A stretch of DNA of 64,000 bases from NCBI RefSeq assembly GCF_000718165.1, contig NZ_JOEY01000008.1, positions 62,001 through 126,000 of the forward strand, given 5' to 3'. The notes under the pieces are model-generated. The model made no database searches and was not told where the DNA came from. It saw only the letters and a list, made by a program, of their open reading frames with translations. Every line of letters begins with the position of its first letter. Positions within the stretch are counted from its first letter, which is position 1. Source of the stretch: Streptomyces fulvoviolaceus. GTDB lineage: Bacteria; Actinomycetota; Actinomycetes; Streptomycetales; Streptomycetaceae. A program made the translations under genes and the position numbers. This document shows positions 1 through 6,521 of the stretch, in pieces.

Positions 1-620
1 TTCCCGGTCCCGCGAGAGGCGAGGGCCCGGGACCAGGCGGTCGCCAGCGCCCGGCCCCCCGCCACCGTCTCCAGGCAGCCACGGGCCCCGCATCCGCAAC
101 GGTCACCGCCGAGCGCGGCGGTCATGTGCCCGATCTCGCCGATCTTGTCCCCGGGACCACGCAGGACGGTACCGCCCAGGGCGATCGCACCGCCTATCCC
201 GGTGCCCATGGTCATGAACACCACGTCGCTGTGGCCGCGCGCGGAGCCCAGAGCGAGTTCCGCCGAGGCGAACGCGCGTGCGTCGTTCATCAGCAGGACA
301 GGATTCGCGGTCGCACGCTCGAGCGTGTCCGCCAGCGGAAAGCCCTGCCAGTCGCCGTCGATGTTCGGGATGGTGGTGGTGGAGCGCAGGTCCGGGCTCA
401 GATGGCCGGGCAGCGCTACGCCGATGGCCTCGACGGTGCGCGCGGCGGCGATCTCGGCGATGGCCCCGGCGACCTGCGCCGGCCCGGCGGCCGGGGTGAG
501 CAGCGTGCCCCGCGCGACGACAGCCGCGTTGGCACGGTGCACCCATTTGATGTTCGTGCCCCCGATGTCCACCCCCAGGACGGAATCTGGGGGGCGAGGA
601 CCGATCCCGGTCGCGACCAT
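1..620 (-). CDS. ROK family sugar kinase (partial, 3' end outside window)
   Basis: ROK proteins phosphorylate hexoses or amino sugars with ATP, and some act as regulators. The visible 206 residues show the ATP-binding DIGGT motif near residue 18, an EIGHM substrate/catalytic motif, GTGIGG, and the ROK zinc signature CGCGARGC. There is no N-terminal helix-turn-helix: the protein starts directly at the kinase fold, so it should be an enzyme rather than an NagC/XylR-type repressor. The ATG at 620 is followed within 20 codons by the DIGGT motif. A GTATAGAC word lies 26 nt upstream, the same word found before the SIS operon and the GntR gene, so this kinase is probably in that regulon. The sugar cannot be read from the sequence. 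Confidence 0.88.
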   Translation of the reverse strand, partial: MVATGIGPRPPDSVLGVDIGGTNIKWVHRANAAVVARGTLLTPAAGPAQVAGAIAEIAAARTVEAIGVALPGHLSPDLRSTTTIPNIDGDWQGFPLADTLERATANPVLLMNDARAFASAELALGSARGHSDVVFMTMGTGIGGAIALGGTVLRGPGDKIGEIGHMTAALGGDRCGCGARGCLETVAGGRALATAWSRALASRGTG

Positions 621-645
621 GCGATCTCCCTGATCAGTACTGCCT

Positions 646-653
646 GTATAGAC
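646..653. promoter_or_regulatory. GTATAGAC word, candidate HutC/GntR operator for the ROK gene
   Basis: GTATAGAC fits the GTNTANAC core known for HutC-subfamily GntR regulators. It lies between the ROK start and the 3' end of the FAD oxidoreductase. The same 8-mer recurs at 3699-3706 and 3843-3850, each time upstream of a gene of this cluster. The TATA part may also overlap a -10 box. Assignment to the GntR protein at 3863 is inferred from position. Confidence 0.5.
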
Positions 654-807
654 TTATCGGAAGCTAGGCCGCGCAAATCGTCCAGTCAATCAGTTGAGAC
701 GTAAAGAATCAGAAAGATTGGCTGTTCGGTTCGATGCAACCGCGCCCCTACTGGGGCCGACGGCAGCGGCCGACGACCTGTCTAGCCTTTTGACGTCAGA
801 AGTGGGT

Positions 808-2154
808 TCAGCCAGGTGCGAGCAGGGCGCCGTCGGCCGTGAGTTGCTCACGCAGTTCGATTGCGTCCACATCGCGGGGCCGGGATCCGGCGGAGACCGT
901 CAGCGCCGCCGCCGTCCCCGCGGCCTGCCCCATCGCCATGCACTGTCCGATGGAACGAACCGAGGCGTGGGCGTCATGAGTGGCCGACAGACACCGGCCC
1001 GCGACCAGCAGAGCGTCGACTCCGCGAGGGAGCAGGCATCGGTAGGGCACACCGTAGGTGCGGCCGGTGGGCGTCTGGTCACCGGAGCCGACGTACTGCC
1101 AGATCGTCCTCTGCCCGGCGGAGTGGTCCTCGATCGGAGCGCCGCAGAGCGCGATGGCGTCCTCGAACTGGCGCGCCGTCAGGACGTCTTCCCTGCCCAG
1201 GACGTACTCGCCGATCAGGCGGCGGCTCTCCCGCACACCGATGCGCGGTGCGGACGCGATGAGGAAAGCCGTTTCATACCCCGGAACCTGCTCTCTGAGG
1301 AACCGTGTGTACTCGACGATCTGACGCCGTCCCTCCTGCTCGGCTGCCGAAAGCTGCCACGGGTCGGTCGGGTCGACGCCGCTCACACGGGTCACGTTGG
1401 TGTGGACGACCCCGGGTTCGGTGGTCCGGTGGACGGACCCTTCACGCCTGGGCAGCTCGTACGCTCCCGAGTCCGCGTGCAGGGCCATCAGGCGGTGCAG
1501 CTCCACCGTCGGGGTCGCCGCGGCGTCGACACCGGCGAGCCGGAAGGTCTGGGTGAGCGGTTGTGCGACGCGGTCCTCCGCGGGCCGCTCCAGCGCCGCC
1601 CCCGCGCGCCAGGCGATGTCGGCGTCGCCGCTGGCGTCGACGACCACCCTGGCGCGTACGTGCCCGGGGCCGGCGACCGTCTCGACGACCACTCCGAGGA
1701 CGTTCTCGCCCTCCATCACCACCCGTGACGCACGGGCGTGGAACAGGACCCGCACCCCTGCAGAGCCGGTGAGTTCGTCCCACACCAGTTTGAGCGTCTC
1801 GGGGTCATAGGTGATGCCGGTGCCCGCACCGTAGGTGTTGGGGCGTTCGAAGGCCGCCTTGCGATCGGTGAGCGTCTGGCACACCTCCCAGCCGACGCCG
1901 CCGACGACGCGATCGCCCGTGCCGGGCGCGTAGAAGCCGTAGAAGGTGTCCAGGACGCTCGCCCCGGTACCGCCCAGGTGAGCGGCGCCCTCCACGAGCA
2001 GGGTGGAAGCGCCCCGACGGGCGGCCGCGACGGCTGCAGCGGAGCCCGCCGACCCGCCTCCGACGACCACCACATCGCCGTCCCACAGCAGCGGATGCCG
2101 CTCGGCCTCCGCCTGACTGATGCGTGCGCTCTGACTGTTGCATGCGCTGCTCAC
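808..2154 (-). CDS. FAD-dependent oxidoreductase (FAD_oxidored family)
   Basis: This 448-residue flavoprotein begins with a Rossmann dinucleotide-binding motif (VVVGGGSAGSAAAVAAARRG, about residues 20-40). A mid-protein VVDASGDADIAW and a C-terminal ALLVAGRCLSATHDAHASVR segment are typical of the FAD_oxidored group found in sugar and polyol catabolic operons. The GTG start at 2154 overlaps the stop of the upstream SDR by 4 nt (GTGA), so the two are probably translationally coupled. It is the last gene of the SIS-SDR-FAD operon. Substrate unknown; by context a sugar, sugar acid or polyol that the SDR and SIS proteins also handle. Confidence 0.85.
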   Translation of the reverse strand: MSSACNSQSARISQAEAERHPLLWDGDVVVVGGGSAGSAAAVAAARRGASTLLVEGAAHLGGTGASVLDTFYGFYAPGTGDRVVGGVGWEVCQTLTDRKAAFERPNTYGAGTGITYDPETLKLVWDELTGSAGVRVLFHARASRVVMEGENVLGVVVETVAGPGHVRARVVVDASGDADIAWRAGAALERPAEDRVAQPLTQTFRLAGVDAAATPTVELHRLMALHADSGAYELPRREGSVHRTTEPGVVHTNVTRVSGVDPTDPWQLSAAEQEGRRQIVEYTRFLREQVPGYETAFLIASAPRIGVRESRRLIGEYVLGREDVLTARQFEDAIALCGAPIEDHSAGQRTIWQYVGSGDQTPTGRTYGVPYRCLLPRGVDALLVAGRCLSATHDAHASVRSIGQCMAMGQAAGTAAALTVSAGSRPRDVDAIELREQLTADGALLAPG

Positions 2155-2843
2155 CTCAGGTGCCACCCTCCGTCTACGGGGACCACCGCACCGGTCGTGC
2201 GGGAGGAGGCGTCCGACAGCAGCCACAGGGCGGTGTCGGCGATCTCGTCGGGGCTGCAGGCCCGCGCACCGAGCGGCATCAGCCGCGGCATCCGGTCCTG
2301 GATCGCGGGATCGGTCATGGCGCGTGCGGCCATCGGGGTGTCCACCAGGCCGGCCGCGACGATGTTGACGCGCACACCCTTCGGAGCTCCGGTGAACGCG
2401 GCCGAGCGCACCAGGGGGACCAGGGCGCCCTTCGCGCTGGCGTAGGCAGCGGTGAGGAAGTCCTCGTCCAGTGTGCTCGCCAGGGCCGAGCCGATGACGA
2501 CGATCGACCCGCCCGAGCCGGACAACTGCCGCAGGCCGGCGCGTAGTAGAAAGAACACCGAGTCGAGGTCGACCCGGTGCACTTCGTGCCATGCCTCGTC
2601 GCTGCACTCGTCCACCGGTCCGTCGCCGAGACGCCGGCCGGACATACCCACCGCGTGCACGATGCCGTCGAGACCGTCCAGTGCCTCGGCTGCTCGCGCC
2701 ACCGCCGCATCGGCACCCGCGGACACGGTGATGTCGTACGTATCGCGGTCGGCCTCGAAGACCTGCGCACCGGCGGCCCGCGCCGCCTTGACGCACGCGG
2801 CGCCGATCCCGCCCCGGGCTCCGGCCACCAGCAGGCGCCTCAC
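2151..2843 (-). CDS. Short-chain dehydrogenase/reductase (SDR)
   Basis: A classical SDR of 230 residues. It has the nucleotide-binding GARGGIGAA near the N-terminus, a catalytic serine in VVIGSALAS, and the YASAK active-site Tyr-Lys pair. The C-terminal TTGAVVPVDGGWHL is the usual FabG-like ending. The GTG start at 2843 overlaps the SIS gene stop by 4 nt, and its own stop overlaps the next gene by 4 nt. This makes a tight three-gene operon. Likely an NAD(P)-dependent oxidation of a sugar-derived alcohol. The start leaves almost nothing ahead of the Rossmann motif, which is normal for short SDRs. Confidence 0.88.
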   Translation of the reverse strand: MRRLLVAGARGGIGAACVKAARAAGAQVFEADRDTYDITVSAGADAAVARAAEALDGLDGIVHAVGMSGRRLGDGPVDECSDEAWHEVHRVDLDSVFFLLRAGLRQLSGSGGSIVVIGSALASTLDEDFLTAAYASAKGALVPLVRSAAFTGAPKGVRVNIVAAGLVDTPMAARAMTDPAIQDRMPRLMPLGARACSPDEIADTALWLLSDASSRTTGAVVPVDGGWHLR

Positions 2844-3619
2844 CGTGCACCGTCCGCGGTGCGCAGAGCGGCGGCGGAGCGGCGGGCGAACTCGAGGTAG
2901 GCGCCCTCGAACAACTCGTTGCTGCGGTCCGCGCCGACCAGGCGGGAACTGGTGATGACCGGCGGCATGGCGCCCCGTTCGGCCAGCAGCTCGGCGACCC
3001 GGACCTTGATCTCGTTGACCACGGCGATCGCGGTGAAGGTACTCACCGGGCCGACCGGAACGTCCAGGCCGGGGACTTGGCAGATGGCGTCGCCGACCGG
3101 CGAGCCCAGATCGATCACGACATCGGCGTGGTCGGCGAGCCGGGATCCGCTCGGATGCCGCGCTTCGGCGGCGTGCGTCTCCTGCAGCGACGTGGCCGCG
3201 ATGACCGGCAGGCCGGCCTTCTTCGCGCCCATCGCCATTTCGATGGGGACGGCGTTGAGTCCGCTGACGCTGAAGATGAACATGCTGTCCGAAGGGCGCA
3301 GCCGGAAGTTGGCCAGGATCTGGTCGGCGAGCCCCTCGACGCGCTCGATGAACATCGCCTGTCGCTGTCCGTTGGCCCCCACCACCTGGGTGTGGAACGT
3401 CATCGAGAGCTCCACCAGCGGCTGGAAACCGGGGTAGGAGCCGTAGCGGGGAAAGAACTCCTCCACCGGCATGCGCGAATGACCGGTGCCGAAGGTGTAG
3501 ACGACGCCGTCGTCGGCGATCGACCCGGCGGCGATCTGGGCCGCGGCCTCGATCGCGCCGGCCTGGGACTCGGCAATCTGCTCGACGATCCCGACTGCGG
3601 TACGGATCCACGATGGCAC
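2840..3619 (-). CDS. SIS-domain sugar isomerase-type protein
   Basis: This 259-residue protein matches SIS-domain sugar-phosphate binding proteins of the UPF0309 type. Seen: VVYTFGTGHSRM near residues 40-51 (phosphosugar-binding loop), SMFIFSVSGLNAVPIEMAM and a hydrophobic Rossmann-like middle. Such proteins bind or isomerise/deaminate phosphosugars. The start is GTG at 3619, with a purine-rich GAGAGG about 10 nt upstream. It is first in the operon with the SDR and FAD oxidoreductase. Together with the ROK kinase this suggests phosphorylation followed by isomerisation or oxidation of an amino sugar or similar compound (inference). Confidence 0.82.
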   Translation of the reverse strand: MPSWIRTAVGIVEQIAESQAGAIEAAAQIAAGSIADDGVVYTFGTGHSRMPVEEFFPRYGSYPGFQPLVELSMTFHTQVVGANGQRQAMFIERVEGLADQILANFRLRPSDSMFIFSVSGLNAVPIEMAMGAKKAGLPVIAATSLQETHAAEARHPSGSRLADHADVVIDLGSPVGDAICQVPGLDVPVGPVSTFTAIAVVNEIKVRVAELLAERGAMPPVITSSRLVGADRSNELFEGAYLEFARRSAAALRTADGAR

Positions 3620-3698
3620 GTGCGGAAACCTCTCGGTGCGAGGGCAGAGACTGGCCCGACGCGATGCGGGCCATGTATTTGAGTAGGGGGCGGAGTAT

Positions 3699-3706
3699 GT
3701 ATAGAC
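3699..3706. promoter_or_regulatory. GTATAGAC word upstream of the SIS-SDR-FAD operon
   Basis: Second exact copy of GTATAGAC, 80 nt upstream of the SIS start codon, in the divergent region shared with the GntR gene. It fits GTNTANAC in both orientations. A likely operator for the GntR regulator at 3863. Confidence 0.5.
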
Positions 3707-3834
3707 AGGTAAGACAAGCCGGACGCTAGGGTGGCGACCGGCATCACGTCAAGCACCAGAACTGGCTGATCTTCGGTTCCGACCGAGCGCGACAGGTGTG
3801 GACACATGACGAGGGACGGCCTATGCTGCAAGGC

Positions 3835-3850
3835 GTATACCGGTATAGAC
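3835..3850. promoter_or_regulatory. Double GntR operator-like site (GTATACCGGTATAGAC)
   Basis: Just upstream of the GntR ribosome-binding site. It contains a perfect 12-bp palindrome (TATACCGGTATA, 3836-3847) and ends in GTATAGAC, so two half-related words abut. The position, 13 nt from the GTG start, fits autorepression. Confidence 0.55.
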
Positions 3851-3862
3851 AAAGGAGAAGAC

Positions 3863-4567
3863 GTGGCTCGGCGGCCCATGCCGCGACATGAAGCAGTCGA
3901 ACGGCACATCCGCAGTCGGATCGCGGGACTGAACCCCGGAGACCAGATCGAGTCCGACGCGGAACTGTGCGACCTGTTCCAAGTCAGCCGGATGACGGTC
4001 AGGCAGGCGACCCAGCGCCTGGTCGCCGAAGGCGTGATCTACCGGATCTCCGGCGTCGGCACCTTCGTCGGGGAACCGCAGGTCCACCGCCAGATGGGCC
4101 AACTGCGCTCCTTCACCGAGGAGATGGCGCTGCGCGGCATGACCGTGTCATCGACCGTCCTGACGAGTGAACTGCGCGTGGGCAGCCAGGAGGAGATCAC
4201 CGCGCTCAGGCTCGCGCCCCAGTCCAACGTCGTTCACGTACGACGGCTGCGGTTGGCCGACGACCAGCCGATGGCGATCGAGAACGTCGTACTGCCACCG
4301 TCCTGTGCCTGGCTGTTGGGCGAGGATCTGGCCCGTGGCTCGCTCCATCAGGCGCTCACCGACAAGGGTTTGACCCCCACGCGCGCGACCGGAACGCAGA
4401 TAGCGGCCATCGCCGCCGAAGACGACGCCGCCCTCCTGGACCTGCCCATCGGTGCGCCCATTTTCGTCGAGCGCCGGCTGATCACCACCGCTGACGGCAC
4501 ACCCGTCGAACTCACCGAATCCCGCTACGCGGGTTCACGGTTCGTGTTCCACATCGAACTCGCCTAG
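3863..4567 (+). CDS. GntR family transcriptional regulator, HutC subfamily (UTRA domain)
   Basis: A 234-residue repressor. The winged helix is at about residues 8-75 (ESDAELCDLFQVSRMTVRQA, then a GVGTFV wing) and the UTRA effector domain at about 95-230 (FTEEMALRGM, VHVRRLRLAD, IFVERRLITTADGTPVELTE). UTRA domains bind phosphorylated sugars or other small metabolites. GTG at 3863 was chosen because AAAGGAGA precedes it by 4 nt; an upstream start at 3806 would run through the operator. It is divergent from the SIS operon and probably controls the ROK gene, the SIS operon and itself through the GTATAGAC sites. The lactonase gene follows 90 nt downstream. Confidence 0.9.
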   Translation: MARRPMPRHEAVERHIRSRIAGLNPGDQIESDAELCDLFQVSRMTVRQATQRLVAEGVIYRISGVGTFVGEPQVHRQMGQLRSFTEEMALRGMTVSSTVLTSELRVGSQEEITALRLAPQSNVVHVRRLRLADDQPMAIENVVLPPSCAWLLGEDLARGSLHQALTDKGLTPTRATGTQIAAIAAEDDAALLDLPIGAPIFVERRLITTADGTPVELTESRYAGSRFVFHIELA

Positions 4568-4657
4568 CGGTTTCGGCTCTGACCGCCGGTCGCGTGCCGG
4601 ACTCCCTCGCAGGGGCACCGAAGACTGAAGAGGGCAGTACCCGAAGGAGAAACAGCC

Positions 4658-5608
4658 TTGCCTGTCGTCGAGACCGTCCTGGGCCCTGTCGCCGCTCACG
4701 ATCTCGGCGAGGTGGATGCCCACGAGCACGTCTTCCTGCGCACCCCGGTCAATCCCGGTGACGAGTTCCTCGACACCGACAAGGCGGCTGCCGAGCTCCT
4801 GCGTGTCGCGGCAAGCGGCATTCGTACCGTCGTCGACCTGACACCGGTCGGCCTGGGACGCCGCCCAGGCCAACTCGCCGAGGCCTCCCGCACAAGCGGG
4901 ATTCACGTCGTCGCCGCGACCGGCTTCCACCGCAGCGCGCACTATCCGGCCTTCCACTGGGCCCGCCACGCCGACGACGCGACGCTTCTCGACGTACTCC
5001 TGGACGACCTTCGGGTCGGCATGGACAGTCACGACTGGGACTTTCCGCGCCCCATACCCAGCCCCCACAAGGCCGGCATCATCAAACTCGGAGCCTCGTA
5101 CCACCGGATCGACCGCCACGAGGAGCGCTGGTTCGCCGCGGGAGCGGCGGCGGCCCGAAGCACGGGAGTGGCCGTGGCGGTGCACACCGAGATCGGGACC
5201 GCCGCGCACGCCGCGCTGGACCTCCTGGACAAGCACGGCGTCCCAGCCGGACGGGTCCTGCTGGCCCATACCGACCGCAACCCCGATCCGGAACTCCACC
5301 TCGACCTCATCGCCCGGGGCGCGTACCTCGTCTACGACACGATCGGGCGGATCAAGTACCGGCCGGACTCGGTTGTCCTCGACCTCATCGAGCGCATGGC
5401 CGAGGCAGGCAAACTGGGCCAGATCTGCTTGGGGACCGACGTCGGACGCAAGTCCTCGCTCATCTCCTACGGTGGCGGGCCGGGCATGGATGTGCTCGGC
5501 AGGGACTTCGTCCCACGGCTGCTTCGGCGTCTGGGCCACGAGGCGGTCGAGACCGTGCTGCGGTATGCCCCCCAGACACTGCTGGCCAAAGAGTCCTCCG
5601 CCACGTGA
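4658..5608 (+). CDS. Phosphotriesterase-family metal hydrolase (lactonase-like)
   Basis: An amidohydrolase-superfamily TIM barrel of 316 residues. All metal-site motifs are present: DAHEHVF (HxH) near residue 20, the candidate carbamylated lysine in AGIIKLGAS, histidines in VAVHTE and LAHTDRN, and the aspartate in CLGTDVGR. Phosphotriesterase-like proteins usually hydrolyse lactones, and several sit in sugar-catabolic operons where they open aldonolactones. The start is TTG at 4658, with GAAGGAGA 8 nt upstream; no better start lies in frame. Downstream of the GntR gene, it could open a lactone made by the SDR or FAD enzyme of the same regulon (inference). Confidence 0.85.
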   Translation: MPVVETVLGPVAAHDLGEVDAHEHVFLRTPVNPGDEFLDTDKAAAELLRVAASGIRTVVDLTPVGLGRRPGQLAEASRTSGIHVVAATGFHRSAHYPAFHWARHADDATLLDVLLDDLRVGMDSHDWDFPRPIPSPHKAGIIKLGASYHRIDRHEERWFAAGAAAARSTGVAVAVHTEIGTAAHAALDLLDKHGVPAGRVLLAHTDRNPDPELHLDLIARGAYLVYDTIGRIKYRPDSVVLDLIERMAEAGKLGQICLGTDVGRKSSLISYGGGPGMDVLGRDFVPRLLRRLGHEAVETVLRYAPQTLLAKESSAT

Positions 5609-5690
5609 GTGCCTCCTGCGGGTCCAGCGCTCGACGCCCATAGCGCTTCGGAGTGGCTTCACTGGTGCTGAGCCGGGGATCCGGTTGTCG

Positions 5691-5748
5691 TCAGCCGGCT
5701 TGCCGGTACTCGTTGATGAGGCCGGCGACAGCCTCGTGGCGCTCAAGA
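5691..5748 (-). pseudogene. Short C-terminal remnant resembling a transposase/integrase tail
   Basis: On the minus strand the frame ending at 5691 reads LERHEAVAGLINEYRQAG then stop. This recalls the short tail of some actinobacterial transposase/integrase proteins, but only about 18 residues remain and the family cannot be fixed. It abuts the inverted phosphatase fragment at 5754-5812, so an old mobile element may have been involved in the rearrangement. Confidence 0.22.
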
Positions 5749-5753
5749 CACCC

Positions 5754-5812
5754 AGGGTGAGTCGACGACGTCGTAGATGTCGCCGCCGACGAGCCGATCC
5801 TCCTGTACACCC
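5754..5812 (-). pseudogene. Inverted fragment of a PP2C phosphatase (metal-binding GGDIYDVVDSPW motif)
   Basis: On the minus strand this stretch reads VQEDRLVGGDIYDVVDSPW, the N-terminal metal-site motif of SpoIIE-type PP2C phosphatases. The rest of the same domain starts on the plus strand at once (VLIGDVQGEGL). Reversing about 59 bp restores one open frame running GGDIYDVV...VLIGDVQG. The ends carry short inverted words, ACCCAGGGT at 5750-5758 and ACCCGGGT at 5809-5816, consistent with a micro-inversion. See findings. Confidence 0.65.
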
Positions 5813-6483
5813 GGGTACTGATCGGCGACGTGCAGGGCGAGGGACTGGCCGCCGTGGGCGCCGCGTTCGCCGTCATCGGCGCCTTCCGTGAGGCGGCCCA
5901 CCGGGAGCCCACGCTCACCGCGCTCATCATCGGCGTCGACTCCGGCACCGAGGCCCAGGCCATCAACTGCGGGCACATTCCGCCCCACTTGTTGCACGAC
6001 GGCACCGTCATCACGCCTCTCCTGGGCTCCGGCGTCCCGCTCGGTCTCGCCGAACTCGCCGCCGAACCCGCGACCGTGGACTGGTTCGCCTTCCCGACCG
6101 GTTCGACACTGCTGCTGACCACCGACGGCCTCACCGAGACCCGCGCTACCGACGGCACGTTCTACCCGGTCGACGAGCGACTGACGAAGCACCTCGACCT
6201 CTCCCCCACCGAACTGCCCCAGGCACTGCACGAGGACGCCCGCGCGTTCGCCGGCGACGACCGCCGCCACGACGACATCGCCGTCCTGGCCGTTCGCCGG
6301 CCACCACGCCGAGCGGGCACGCCGATCCGGCTTCCCGCCTCCTGCGCGTGGCCTGATCGGGGCGCGCATGTTCGATCTGGGCGAGCCCTGAGAGCACATG
6401 CTCATGCCCTCATCGGACGTGCCGCCCGTGATGAGGCGTTCCCCGAGCTTCCGGCCGGCACCCGCGCCCGAACAGGGCGGTGA
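5809..6483 (+). pseudogene. SpoIIE/PP2C serine phosphatase, C-terminal catalytic part (broken)
   Basis: Encodes most of a SpoIIE-like PP2C domain: VLIGDVQGEGLAAVGAAF, AINCGHIPPHLL, LLLTTDGLTETR, and the closing HDDIAVLAVRR at about 6270-6300. After that the frame runs on without similarity to a stop at 6481-6483, so the native end seems lost. Upstream, the sensor (GAF/PAS) domains expected in Streptomyces phosphatases are absent and the first metal-binding motif is inverted. A GTG at 5830 could start translation but would give a domain lacking an essential metal ligand. Called a pseudogene. Confidence 0.72.
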
Positions 6484-6521
6484 CGTGGGGGCCGGCCCGG
6501 GAAGTGGGGGCGCTCCAGGGG

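Noticed and set aside
5691..5812. Idea that one larger 5691-5812 inversion moved both the transposase-like tail and the phosphatase motif
   Set aside because: Only reversing about 5754-5812 restores a continuous phosphatase frame; reversing the whole stretch would put the transposase-like tail inside the catalytic domain.
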